A DNA stretch of 38,474 nucleotides from contig JAHBAA010000043.1 of assembly GCA_018385425.1 (NCBI GenBank), positions 1-38,474 on the forward strand, read 5' to 3'. The stretch is from Acetatifactor sp. (GTDB lineage: Bacteria > Bacillota > Clostridia > Lachnospirales > Lachnospiraceae). The position numbers and the translations under genes are program-made. The notes under the pieces are model-generated. The model had not been told where the DNA came from. It saw only the letters and a program-made list of their open reading frames with translations, and ran no database searches. Below, piece after piece: positions 29,929 to 38,474 of this stretch. Within the stretch, counting starts at the first letter, position 1. The number at the start of each line of letters is the position of its first letter.

Positions 29929-31085
29929 CCTTCCGCTACCTCCTCAATCATTTTACCGGCCTCTCCGGCTCTTCTTATGTAATCCGGCATTCTCTCCGCC
30001 AGTCGGCCGCGCACTTCTTCCTCCCGTTCCATCAGGCCGAGAAAACTTCTGTACAAACAATCCTTCTCTGTCATTTTCTCCACGGGAAGAACCATTCCGT
30101 CTTCACTGCCGAACAGATCTCTGGCAATTCCTTTTGCTTTCACCGAGTATCCCAGCACCAGTGTGGGAACCCCGGAAGAATACCCAGCAATGGAAGCATG
30201 TGTCCTTGCGGTGATCAGAAATCTGCACATAGATATCATATCTTTAAGTTTACAACAATTCTGATCATTTGCAAGCACAATTCTTCCGGTATCCGCAAAA
30301 TCCCGATAAAGCTCGGCGAGACAGGTTCTGTCATCATTTCCCGGTGCTACCACATGAGGGATCAGCGCCACCCCCATATCGGTCCTGCCCAGAATGATTC
30401 GAATCAGTTCTCTGGCATTTTCCATGACAATCCCAGGAGTCTTTTCCCTATGAACTAACAGGGGACTGATATTGATTCCTACCATGTTTCCGGGGGTAAA
30501 GCCCTCCGGCAGATCTGCCTTTTCACGGGGCAGAGTGAAAGCGGGATCAGGACACAATTCCACCCGCCGCAGCCCGGGGCACTTTTTCAATGCCTCATAG
30601 GTGAGACTCTCCCTGGCAATGATCAGATCAAAGTTCTTCAAATGCTTTCCCAGTGTTCCGGCCACATCCTCCGGCTCCAGCGAACAGCCAAACAGCACCA
30701 GCTTCTTTCCGCTCTGTCTGATCAGGCGATCGGTAGCCCACTGATCTCTGCCCTGAAAATAACAGTACACATCCCCGCCCACATTGAGCACCACATCCGA
30801 ATCCGCAATGTGATCCAGAATCGTTGCATCTGCCGTTGGATTGCCCGGGAAGGTGATATCCAGTCTCTTCTCAAGCTGCCGCAGGATCCCCCTGGGACTC
30901 CACTTACCGCAGCCCGGTATTTCATACACGTTTTGAAACAGCCGGTCCACCCCATAGCTTTGATCCTCCCGCAGCGCGCCGGTGCGAAGGGACAAGGGGA
31001 CGGAGAGCATGGCTGCCGCGGAACGCAGAATCGCCTCGCATCCGTGATTGGCACTACCAGAGTGTTGATTCAATAATATCTTCAT
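29925..31085 (-). CDS. Polysaccharide pyruvyl transferase family protein
   Basis: MKILLNQHSGSANHGCEAILRS...DVVLNVGGDVYCY...LFGCSLEPE...ARESLTYEAL...PDPAFTL...LITARTHASIAGYSSGVPTLVLGYSVKAKGIA. Confidence 0.9.
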   Translation of the reverse strand: MKILLNQHSGSANHGCEAILRSAAAMLSVPLSLRTGALREDQSYGVDRLFQNVYEIPGCGKWSPRGILRQLEKRLDITFPGNPTADATILDHIADSDVVLNVGGDVYCYFQGRDQWATDRLIRQSGKKLVLFGCSLEPEDVAGTLGKHLKNFDLIIARESLTYEALKKCPGLRRVELCPDPAFTLPREKADLPEGFTPGNMVGINISPLLVHREKTPGIVMENARELIRIILGRTDMGVALIPHVVAPGNDDRTCLAELYRDFADTGRIVLANDQNCCKLKDMISMCRFLITARTHASIAGYSSGVPTLVLGYSVKAKGIARDLFGSEDGMVLPVEKMTEKDCLYRSFLGLMEREEEVRGRLAERMPDYIRRAGEAGKMIEEVAEG

Positions 31086-32442
31086 TGATCTTAAGTCCTT
31101 CGAAATCAAATTCTTCCAGCTCCCATTCCTCATCTTCTTCCGGAGTATCCCTGGAAATTTCCGCTGCGCTATCCTGACCGGGCCCTGCTGCCTCGCCTTG
31201 AGACACCACGCCTGGCGGAAGCCTTCTTCCGGCCATCATATCCAGATACACGATCACAAGCACCAGATTAGACATGGGAGAAAACAAAACATGCCCTGCA
31301 ATCATGCTGAAGCTAACCATGGCTAACCAGGCAAATCTGCAGCCAAAGTCCGCATACCTGCGGTACTTTACATACCAATATCCAAAAAAGCCCATGATCA
31401 GCACACAACACACAATGCCGCACCTGATCAGAAGATCCGGCAGATCCATCTCGATGAGCTGGTCTCCCGGGATCAGAGAAGCCTGATAGTAGGCTCCCTC
31501 CCCCACGAAGAAAGCCCACAGAGGATTCTCCCTGTAAACCAGACTGAAAAATTTTTCAATCAGCCGGTCTCTTTCCGACAGCAAAAAGGTAAGAACCGTT
31601 CCTCCGCTGAGAAGATATCTGTTGTAAAGACTCCTCAGACTTCCGATGAGATTCAGCACCTCCTGCCGTTCCAAAAACAGGAACGCCGTTCCGCCGATGA
31701 AAACACCTGCCGCAGAAACCAGCTTCCAGAGAAGTCTCTTCCCATGCAGCACAAATACTGCCACGATCACCGCTGCCATCAGCCAGGCAGTCTTCGTCCC
31801 GAGAAACAGCAGTGCCGTCAGAGACAGACCGCTGAGCAGCACCTCCCGTTTCCTAGGATGCCGCACCAGCTCCCTCACGTTCCAGATAGTCACTACCACC
31901 ATAACGATACTGATATCATTGCCGGCATAGTAAAAGCCCTTGAAGCCGACCCCATAAGAATAGGTCCGATAGCCGACCCCCAAAAGCTTGGGTATGATCA
32001 GGGACAGCGGGAAAAAGATTCTGTAGAAGGAGATGATTCTCTTCGTGCACACGGCCAGTCTGTCCGGTTCTTTTCTCCCGATCAGTTCAAAGACACCGAT
32101 GAGACATATGGGGGTAAGCATCTTCAACAGAATATTTCCATCGTAGGCAAGACCGCTGCTGCCATAGGACAGCACTACATTGGTCAGATTCATGGCAAGC
32201 ATTCCGCAGAGAAGACTGGTCCAGATCCATCCGTTCCTGGGCATCCCCAGCATCAGACGAAACAGGCATAGCAGGAAGATCACTCCCTTGTACAATGCGC
32301 TGATACCGCCTCCTCTTCCTGACAACAGCAGGGCACCGGTCATGACATCCACCACCGGGCTCAGCATGAGGAGCACCGCAAACAATTCCGGCCGAAACAG
32401 CTGATCTATTCTGTTTTTCCGTGTACTCCTCTCCATCATCAA
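31054..32442 (-). CDS. O-antigen polymerase/ligase-like membrane protein (Wzy-like)
   Basis: Roughly 10-12 TM segments within a polysaccharide operon; a large loop in the second half. Confidence 0.75.
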   Translation of the reverse strand: MMMERSTRKNRIDQLFRPELFAVLLMLSPVVDVMTGALLLSGRGGGISALYKGVIFLLCLFRLMLGMPRNGWIWTSLLCGMLAMNLTNVVLSYGSSGLAYDGNILLKMLTPICLIGVFELIGRKEPDRLAVCTKRIISFYRIFFPLSLIIPKLLGVGYRTYSYGVGFKGFYYAGNDISIVMVVVTIWNVRELVRHPRKREVLLSGLSLTALLFLGTKTAWLMAAVIVAVFVLHGKRLLWKLVSAAGVFIGGTAFLFLERQEVLNLIGSLRSLYNRYLLSGGTVLTFLLSERDRLIEKFFSLVYRENPLWAFFVGEGAYYQASLIPGDQLIEMDLPDLLIRCGIVCCVLIMGFFGYWYVKYRRYADFGCRFAWLAMVSFSMIAGHVLFSPMSNLVLVIVYLDMMAGRRLPPGVVSQGEAAGPGQDSAAEISRDTPEEDEEWELEEFDFEGLKINEDIIESTLW

Positions 32443-33491
32443 TGCAGTAAACTCTCCATCCTTCTTCGAATTTCCTCATGGTACGAACACAGATCCTCCG
32501 GATGCTTCTCCTGTCTGTGAAATGCAAGCAGCGCCTGTTCCAGGTCGTCCACCCCCGTAAGCCCGGAGTTATACTGTTCCAGGTGTTTCGGAAACAGCAC
32601 CGGAATTCCTGCCGCAAGAGCCTCCCAGAGCACCATCCCCTGCCCCTCATAACGGGAGCAGAGAACGAAAGCATCCGCACCGGCCATATACCGATACGGG
32701 TTTGAGACTGCTCCGACGAAATGTACCCTTTCCTCCAGTCCGAGTCTCCGGGACATCGCCTCCAATTCACTTCGCTGTTCCCCGTCCCCCAGGATCCATA
32801 GTTCCATATCGGAACGACTCCCACAGACCGCGGCAAAGATCTCCAGCAACAGATCAAAACCCTTCTGGAAGCAGAGTCTTCCGGCCGTCACCAGATTGAT
32901 CCTGTCCGGGTCAAACTCTATAGACTCCCCTTTCTCAGACAGTTCTCTGATCTGGGCTACATCAATACAGTTCGGTATCACCCGGATCGGCACATCCTTC
33001 AGCCCGGTCATCTCCCGAAAAGGTTTCACCACCCCGTCAGACACACCAACAAACTCATCAAACTCCCGGAACTTGTCCTTCATAAAATGCCACAGCACCC
33101 GGAATTTCGGCTCATGTTCCCATACCTGTTGTACATCATTGTGGATCCACTCCACACGCTTTTTCGCAGGGCACCGCAGTGCGGCCAGTGCACAGTCCGG
33201 CTGATAACTGTTGAAATCCACTGCCAGGTCATACGCCCCTTCCCAGCTTCGGTAGGCTCTGCAGAGCTTCTTTACCAGGGAAAAGGGCAGAAAACGATAC
33301 CATCTGGGCAGCGCAGGCAGATGATGCACATGAACCTGTTCCGTCTCTACCTGCCAGTCTCCGAAGCTCTCCTCCCGAAACAGGAACACATCCACCCGGG
33401 CCTCCCCCAACACTCCGAGCGTCAAGAGATTTCGCAGAGACTTCTGAATTCCGCCCATTCCCGCGTCATATTGAAAAACGGCAATCCTCAT
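32439..33491 (-). CDS. Glycosyltransferase family 4
   Basis: GT-B features: YDAGMGGIQKSLRNLL, VGVSDGVVKPF, VIPNCIDV, LVTAGRLCFQKGFDLLLE, DAFVLCSRYEGQGMVLWEALAAGIPVL. Confidence 0.92.
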   Translation of the reverse strand: MRIAVFQYDAGMGGIQKSLRNLLTLGVLGEARVDVFLFREESFGDWQVETEQVHVHHLPALPRWYRFLPFSLVKKLCRAYRSWEGAYDLAVDFNSYQPDCALAALRCPAKKRVEWIHNDVQQVWEHEPKFRVLWHFMKDKFREFDEFVGVSDGVVKPFREMTGLKDVPIRVIPNCIDVAQIRELSEKGESIEFDPDRINLVTAGRLCFQKGFDLLLEIFAAVCGSRSDMELWILGDGEQRSELEAMSRRLGLEERVHFVGAVSNPYRYMAGADAFVLCSRYEGQGMVLWEALAAGIPVLFPKHLEQYNSGLTGVDDLEQALLAFHRQEKHPEDLCSYHEEIRRRMESLLH

Positions 33492-33492
33492 A

Positions 33493-34551
33493 TCACTTCT
33501 CCCTGCGTCTGTGCTTCCATCGTATCATTGCATCGGGGAAAAACCGCATGATACAGCCGGATGCCTTAATAAAACCATAGCTCAGCAGACTCGATCTGCT
33601 TCGCATCAGAAGCACCACCATCCGGGTGGGAAGATTGGGACAGGAACAATCCTTCAGCGCAGCCCGAAGTACCTCTGTATGCAGCACCCTCCTCAGATAT
33701 CCGAGCAGCTGCCTCCCACGCAGGGGAGACTTCCGACCGCAGGCATCTGCCAGACAGGAAAAAACACTTTTCACATACATATAATTCAGAACACTCTGCC
33801 TGTCATCTGCCGTACCACGGGCAAGCTCGGTGATCCGTTCATGAATTTGCGTGCAGATCTCAAATTTATTGTCATGCCAGGCGTGAATCAGACTGTCCTC
33901 ATTCTCGATCCGATAGCAATACAGCTCCTGCTCAGAGACGGAGATGGTCTCTGCCTTCTCCAGACAATCCATCACAAAGAGCCGGTCCTCCCCATACCGA
34001 TAATCCGGCATCTCCAGCCCGTTTTTTACAACAAACTCCCGCCGGTAAGCCTTGTTCCATACCTGATTGAGAAGATTTCTGCTGTACAGTTCGGTCACCG
34101 GCACCTGCTTTAAGGAAACACCGTCAAAGGAAACGTCTGCATGATAATTGTGGTGCACCTGACCGGTCTGCACCTGGTGCAGCACAAATCCAAAGATCAG
34201 CAGATCCACAGGATGCCCTGTGAGCCTCTGACGGAGCGTCTCCAGACATCCCTCCTCCAACAGATCATCCGCATCCAGAAACAACAGATATTCTCCCACT
34301 GCCTCCGAAATGCCCCGGTTTCTGGCCTTCGCCGGTCCCCCGTTGGGAACCCGGATACAGCGGACCCGCTCCTCGCCCAAAGACTTGACCCGCTGCAGAG
34401 TCTGATCTGCAGAGCCATCGTCCACCAGGATCACTTCCCAGTTCCCAAAGGACTGGAGTATCACTGATCGGATGCATCTTTCTATTACAGATTCCGCCTG
34501 GTAAGCAGGAATCACGATACTAAAAAATGGCACGTAATCTTCGCCGTACAT
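33493..34551 (-). CDS. Glycosyltransferase family 2
   Basis: FFSIVIPAYQAESVIERCIRSVILQSFGNWEVILVDDGSADQTLQ, FLDADDLLEEG. True start may be the GTG near 34533. Confidence 0.92.
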   Translation of the reverse strand: MYGEDYVPFFSIVIPAYQAESVIERCIRSVILQSFGNWEVILVDDGSADQTLQRVKSLGEERVRCIRVPNGGPAKARNRGISEAVGEYLLFLDADDLLEEGCLETLRQRLTGHPVDLLIFGFVLHQVQTGQVHHNYHADVSFDGVSLKQVPVTELYSRNLLNQVWNKAYRREFVVKNGLEMPDYRYGEDRLFVMDCLEKAETISVSEQELYCYRIENEDSLIHAWHDNKFEICTQIHERITELARGTADDRQSVLNYMYVKSVFSCLADACGRKSPLRGRQLLGYLRRVLHTEVLRAALKDCSCPNLPTRMVVLLMRSRSSLLSYGFIKASGCIMRFFPDAMIRWKHRRREK

Positions 34552-35686
34552 TGCTGATCTTCTCCCGTATCTGTTCTTTCAGGGAACGCCCGGCATACTG
34601 CCCCGCCAGTTCCTCAATAGTCAACCTGTCAAGAGCCTCGAAGCAGGCACTTCTCTCCTCCCGGATCACCGGCTGCCCGGTCAGGCTTGGATTGGCAGCC
34701 AACACTCTGTCCCCGGACAATTTTCTTCCGGTCAGCCTTCCTGACTCTATCAGTCCCTGCAGCAGTTCGTCGCCCCGCTTCGTATGTACCATTACAAGCG
34801 AGAGTCCTTTGTCGTCGTCCAGATCCTCGCAAAGTCCCCGCACACCCCAGCAGTCTGCCAGCGTCAGATCACTTGTGCGCCGAATCGTTCGAAAAGGACA
34901 GGAATAACAGGAGGGCCGCAGGATCAGATCCCTCAAAAACAGCCGCATATACGGATCTTTTCGATGACTTCTCAGTTCCTCCCACTTGTCCGAAAAGGTG
35001 ACCTTCAGCGAAAAATTCCGCCACCCAAAGCTCTTGTCACGGAATGACACCTCTGTCACTTTACTGTCTTTCTGCGCTTCCAGCTCCTTCATGTACTTCA
35101 CAAAGGCCTTCGGAGAAGGCACTCCGTGACAGACCACATCCACATAGGTGATCCCCTCATTCGTCAGACCGGGGAAGCTCTGCATAGCAGCAATCTGACA
35201 GGGTGTCCCGCTGACCAGCACCCTTTTGCCCTCCTTCGTAAGCTCCGACAGCCGTGCGAAGGCCTGATTCGTGTCGGCCTGCACATACTTGCTGCCAAAC
35301 AGCCTCCGGGCCTGTTCCATATCCTCTGCCACCTGAAAGGAGGCACTGTATCCGTCCCGGTCCATAGCCACTCCCGCCACAGCGCCGCCCTCCTCCAGGG
35401 CAGCCCGGCACAATGCTTCAAATACGCCGCCGGAGGAGCCTCTGAGACGCTTCTCCTCCTCCCGGTGATACAGCACATAGAAGCCGGTCTCTTCCTCCCC
35501 GACAGGGTTTTGCCGCCTCATCGGGCAGATCTGATCACAGAGTCCGCAGTCCACACAGTGCTTTGTGTCTCTGCAGGGATAGGAAAAGCCTTCCTCATCT
35601 GCTTCCATATGAATGCAGCCGTGGGGACATACCGCCATACAGGCACCACAGCCACAGCACTGCTTTTTCTCTGTCGCTGACATCAC
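34520..35686 (-). CDS. Coenzyme F420 hydrogenase/dehydrogenase beta-subunit-like Fe-S protein of a polysaccharide locus
   Basis: Two 4Fe-4S motifs CCGCGACMAVCP and CVDCGLCDQICP; C-terminal FrhB-like region (SGTPCQIAAMQSF, DVVCHGVPSPKAF, FRDKSFGWRNFSL). Confidence 0.9.
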   Translation of the reverse strand: MMSATEKKQCCGCGACMAVCPHGCIHMEADEEGFSYPCRDTKHCVDCGLCDQICPMRRQNPVGEEETGFYVLYHREEEKRLRGSSGGVFEALCRAALEEGGAVAGVAMDRDGYSASFQVAEDMEQARRLFGSKYVQADTNQAFARLSELTKEGKRVLVSGTPCQIAAMQSFPGLTNEGITYVDVVCHGVPSPKAFVKYMKELEAQKDSKVTEVSFRDKSFGWRNFSLKVTFSDKWEELRSHRKDPYMRLFLRDLILRPSCYSCPFRTIRRTSDLTLADCWGVRGLCEDLDDDKGLSLVMVHTKRGDELLQGLIESGRLTGRKLSGDRVLAANPSLTGQPVIREERSACFEALDRLTIEELAGQYAGRSLKEQIREKISNVRRRLRAIF

Positions 35687-37191
35687 CCTTTTCCTCTCCT
35701 TCCCAGACCTTTGATCAGATTCCTCTCCTCATCCTTCATGCCGAACAGATAGACACTGCCTCCGTACAGAACAGAATACAGGATCACCCCCGGGAGAAAA
35801 TAGGCGATACGTTCTACCGGAAGCACCCGAACGATGACAAAACCTCCCAAGAAAGCAGGGAGCATGGCCGGCACCAGCTTACCGATCCGGCACCAGAAGA
35901 ACTTCATATCCAGACCGATGACTTTCTGATAATAGAGGTTCATGATCAGAACATTGCAGATCACAAGGGAGAGCATCGTTCCCATTGCCGCACCCGTTCC
36001 CCCAAAGACACGAATCAGGGGCACGCTGACCGCCACATTGGCCAGAGCCGCCGCCAGATACAGCAGCGAACGGAATCTGTGGAGATTTTTCGCCCGCTGG
36101 ATCTCGATGCCGAGATTCTGAATCAGGGGAATCGTCACAGGGACGAGCAGAAACAGTGCGATATCATACGCCTCCTCATATCCCTCTCCCGCATAGAAGC
36201 CGATAAAAGCCCGTCCAAAAAAAACAAACCCGGACAGCACCAGTCCCAGCACCATGAACTGCAGCCTTCCCACTCTCGTAAAGAGCTCCGTAAAAGCCCT
36301 ATCATCCGCATGCTCTGCCGCCATCCGGTTCACCCTTGGGAGAAACACATTGGAGATAGCTGTGGAGAACTGCATATAAATGCTGTTGAACATCCCTGCC
36401 ACTGCGTACACTGCCACGATCCCGGTTCCCATGAGTGCCCCCAACAGCACCTTGTCCACAGACCAGTTCACCTGATCCACCACCTGATTAAGAAAAATGT
36501 AGAAACAGAAAACCCAGATCTCCCGCAGCATTCCCAATCTCAAGCCGGTAAAGCAAAACCGAAGCTTCAGACCGCTCAGGCAATAGATCACCTGGAACCC
36601 ACCAGCCGCAATGGTCAGCAGGGCAGTCACCCAAACCATCCCCACACTGCCATAACCGGAAAACAACAGCGGCAGTGCGAGAAAAGGATTACTCACCGTC
36701 TTCAGCAGCAGCACCAGCTTCTGCACCCGGAACCGTTCCAACGCCACCATGTAACAGTCGAAGAGTCCAAAGGGAAAGGTCAGACTCATATTCAGCACCA
36801 GAATCCTCGTCAGCTTCTTCGCCAGAAGCAATTCTTCGCTGCACAGCTTGCTGCCGAAAAAGAAGCCCAGACCGTCTGCCAGAACCATTCCCGCCCCAAA
36901 GCAGAACGCGCCAAGCACCAGCATAATAATGAGAAAGAGACCGTTTAATCTCTCGATCTCTTTTTCCTCCCCTGCTGCTCTGTATTTTTCAAAAAAACGC
37001 ACATACGCCCCGGTAAACCCGAAATTCAACAGTCCCAGGTATCCCACGGCAGAAATCACGATCTGGTATACACCGTACTCACTTTGCCCCAACAGCCGCA
37101 GCATAACGGGAGTGTATATCAGCTGGATCAGCATGTTCACGCCGATGCTCAGATAGGCGAGCACCACACCTGCTTTTCTCTGGTTCTTCAT
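35683..37191 (-). CDS. Oligosaccharide flippase (Wzx-like)
   Basis: 12-14 TM MOP-superfamily pattern: SIGVNMLIQLIYTPVMLRLLGQSEYGVYQIVISAVGYLGLLNFGFTGAYVRFF. Confidence 0.9.
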   Translation of the reverse strand: MKNQRKAGVVLAYLSIGVNMLIQLIYTPVMLRLLGQSEYGVYQIVISAVGYLGLLNFGFTGAYVRFFEKYRAAGEEKEIERLNGLFLIIMLVLGAFCFGAGMVLADGLGFFFGSKLCSEELLLAKKLTRILVLNMSLTFPFGLFDCYMVALERFRVQKLVLLLKTVSNPFLALPLLFSGYGSVGMVWVTALLTIAAGGFQVIYCLSGLKLRFCFTGLRLGMLREIWVFCFYIFLNQVVDQVNWSVDKVLLGALMGTGIVAVYAVAGMFNSIYMQFSTAISNVFLPRVNRMAAEHADDRAFTELFTRVGRLQFMVLGLVLSGFVFFGRAFIGFYAGEGYEEAYDIALFLLVPVTIPLIQNLGIEIQRAKNLHRFRSLLYLAAALANVAVSVPLIRVFGGTGAAMGTMLSLVICNVLIMNLYYQKVIGLDMKFFWCRIGKLVPAMLPAFLGGFVIVRVLPVERIAYFLPGVILYSVLYGGSVYLFGMKDEERNLIKGLGRRGKG

Positions 37192-37808
37192 CGCTCTACC
37201 ACATCTTCTCCGCTGAGCAGCTTGGGGATGGTGGCAAATAAAATGCCGAGATCCTCTTTCATGCCAAAATGCTCAACATATTCTCGGTCCATGCGGACCT
37301 TCTCCTCCGTCGATACCCGGTCCCTGCCATTGATCTGCGCCAGACCGGTGATACCCGGTCTCAGCTGATACACGCCGTTCTCCAAACGAAGCCGGTGGAT
37401 CTCTGTCTCCTCCGCAATCAGAGGTCTGGGGCCGATCAGACTCATATCTCCCTTCCACACATTGATCAGCTGGGGGAGCTCGTCCAGACTGAATTTTCGA
37501 AGGAAATGACCGACACTTGTTATGTACTGCCCACTGTTCTCCAATTCCTCAGTGGAACGATATTTCGGGGTTTCCACATGCATCGTTCGAAACTTATAGA
37601 TTCGAAACTCCCTGCCGTACCTGCCTACTCTCCTCTGAGAGAACAACACCGGTCCCCTGCTCTCACAGGCTATCACCGCAGCGATCAGTAGCCCGGGAAG
37701 AAATAGGATCACTATCCCTATACTTGAAAAGATCACATCCGCAACCCGCTTCACTGCCAGGTACGGAGTCCATGATAAATGATCGGTACTCACTGTCTCT
37801 GTCTTCAT
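37188..37808 (-). CDS. Undecaprenyl-phosphate sugar transferase (initiating glycosyltransferase)
   Basis: KRVADVIFSSIGIVILFLPGLLIA, GPVLFSQRRVGRYGREFRIYKFRTM, LRKFSLDELPQLINVWKGDMSLIGPRPL, RPGITGLAQINGRD. Confidence 0.95.
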   Translation of the reverse strand: MKTETVSTDHLSWTPYLAVKRVADVIFSSIGIVILFLPGLLIAAVIACESRGPVLFSQRRVGRYGREFRIYKFRTMHVETPKYRSTEELENSGQYITSVGHFLRKFSLDELPQLINVWKGDMSLIGPRPLIAEETEIHRLRLENGVYQLRPGITGLAQINGRDRVSTEEKVRMDREYVEHFGMKEDLGILFATIPKLLSGEDVVER

Positions 37809-37861
37809 CGTGTCCCAATGCTCCGAAAAGAAGCAAATCTCCCCCTTATATCCTATCTAAT

Positions 37862-37891
37862 AAAATATCACTATACTAAGTTTCGTGTCAA
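37862..37891 (-). promoter_or_regulatory. Candidate sigma-A promoter for the polysaccharide operon
   Basis: Minus strand TTGACA - 18 bp - TATTTT, upstream of the sugar transferase gene. Confidence 0.55.
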
Positions 37892-37941
37892 TGAAAAAGG
37901 CCATAACTGCCTCCGAAAATTGCAGCTATGACCCTTTCGTT
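37892..37941 (-). terminator. Intrinsic terminator after the truncated repeat-domain gene
   Basis: Minus strand AAGGGTCATAGCTGC...GGCAGTTATGGCCTTTTT. Confidence 0.75.
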
Positions 37942-37974
37942 GTTTTTCAAAGAAATCCTATGATCTTCAAGAGC

Positions 37975-38336
37975 TTACTTTACCGTAATGGTCACATTCG
38001 TTCCAAACTTTCTGCCGTCGGAGTCCATCACATCCACCATCAGCCGTTTCGTGCCGGGAGTGGTTGCAGACCACTGGATCACACTGTTGGTGCCGTAATC
38101 CTGGAGACGATACCACTTGTCATCGGTCTTGTCGTTGATGATAATCTTGTAGTTGTACTTGCCGCTGCCGCCGATACCATTCGCGGTCAATGTCACCACA
38201 TCACCGGAGCTCACCTCATAGGCGGATGCGGTGAGAGTACCCTTCAGTTCAGCGGGAGCAACCGCGCCGTTTACGACTACGGACACATTCTTTCCCACAC
38301 TCTTGCCGGTGCCGTCCTTGATATCTACATATCGAG
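37975..38336 (-). pseudogene. C-terminal fragment of a protein with the same repeat domain as the transglutaminase-like protein; N-terminal part missing
   Basis: VDIKDGTGKSVGKNVSVVVNG...GDVVTLTANGIGGSGKYNYKIIINDKTDDKWYRLQDYGTNSVIQWSATTPGTKRLMVDVMDSDGRKFGTNVTITVK closely parallels the repeats in 27994-29928; homology stops abruptly at VDIKDG. Confidence 0.7.
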
Positions 38337-38474
38337 GTGGGACAGACGAAGGTATCACTCCATGCTGATGAAGATATCCTATGCACTTGAGAAAAATCTT
38401 GATTATTTTCTGCTGGATACCCCCTTTGCCGACACGACAAGCATTATCAATCTGGAGCTTGCCAATAAACTCAA
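38326..38474 (+). pseudogene. Remnant of an XRE-type HTH regulator, lacking its N-terminus and frameshifted; runs off the right edge
   Basis: Plus strand reads YLHIEVGQTKVSLH, then in another frame LMKISYALEKNLDYFLLDTPFADTTSIINLELANKL, the arrangement expected for the end of an HTH_3 domain and its linker. Confidence 0.5.

Noticed and set aside
35563-36948. 461-aa plus-strand His/Gln-rich ORF
   Set aside because: Antisense to the wzx-like flippase and the Fe-S protein gene; its His richness is a by-product of the opposite-strand codons, not a metal-binding protein.
38249-38440. 63-aa minus ORF MSCRQRGYPAENNQ...
   Set aside because: Out of frame across the right-edge junction; better explained by the XRE remnant and the truncated repeat domain.

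Overview
The window looks like chromosomal DNA from a Firmicute, probably Lachnospiraceae. That placement is an inference from protein style and gene content; no search was run. Most genes are on the minus strand. Left to right: (i) a MerR-type regulator cut by the left edge, with a textbook 19-bp-spacer dyad promoter; (ii) a run of small proteins including a rhomboid and a LURP-one-like protein; (iii) a membrane GGDEF protein and a cupin; (iv) a heterodimer-like ABC exporter pair; (v) a polytopic GT-C-like membrane protein; (vi) on the plus strand, a DHH-family phosphoesterase and a GH130 glycoside phosphorylase; (vii) a MATE transporter; (viii) a glutamine/nitrogen block read right to left: class III glnA, an Amt ammonium transporter fused to a C-terminal PII domain, asnB, pyrG, gltB, gltD; (ix) a surface-polysaccharide operon (sugar transferase, Wzx flippase, CoF420-type Fe-S protein, GT2, GT4, Wzy-like polymerase, polysaccharide pyruvyl transferase) that ends, by ATGA overlap, in a secreted transglutaminase-like protein with tandem C-terminal repeat domains. 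The same repeat domain reappears at the right edge in a truncated gene that abuts a frameshifted XRE-type regulator remnant, which looks like a rearrangement breakpoint. The signals most worth following are the promoter-proximal terminator-like hairpin in the glnA leader and the other hairpins of the nitrogen block, the Amt-PII fusion with an altered T-loop, the transglutaminase-like protein coupled to the polysaccharide operon, and the chimeric right-edge junction.
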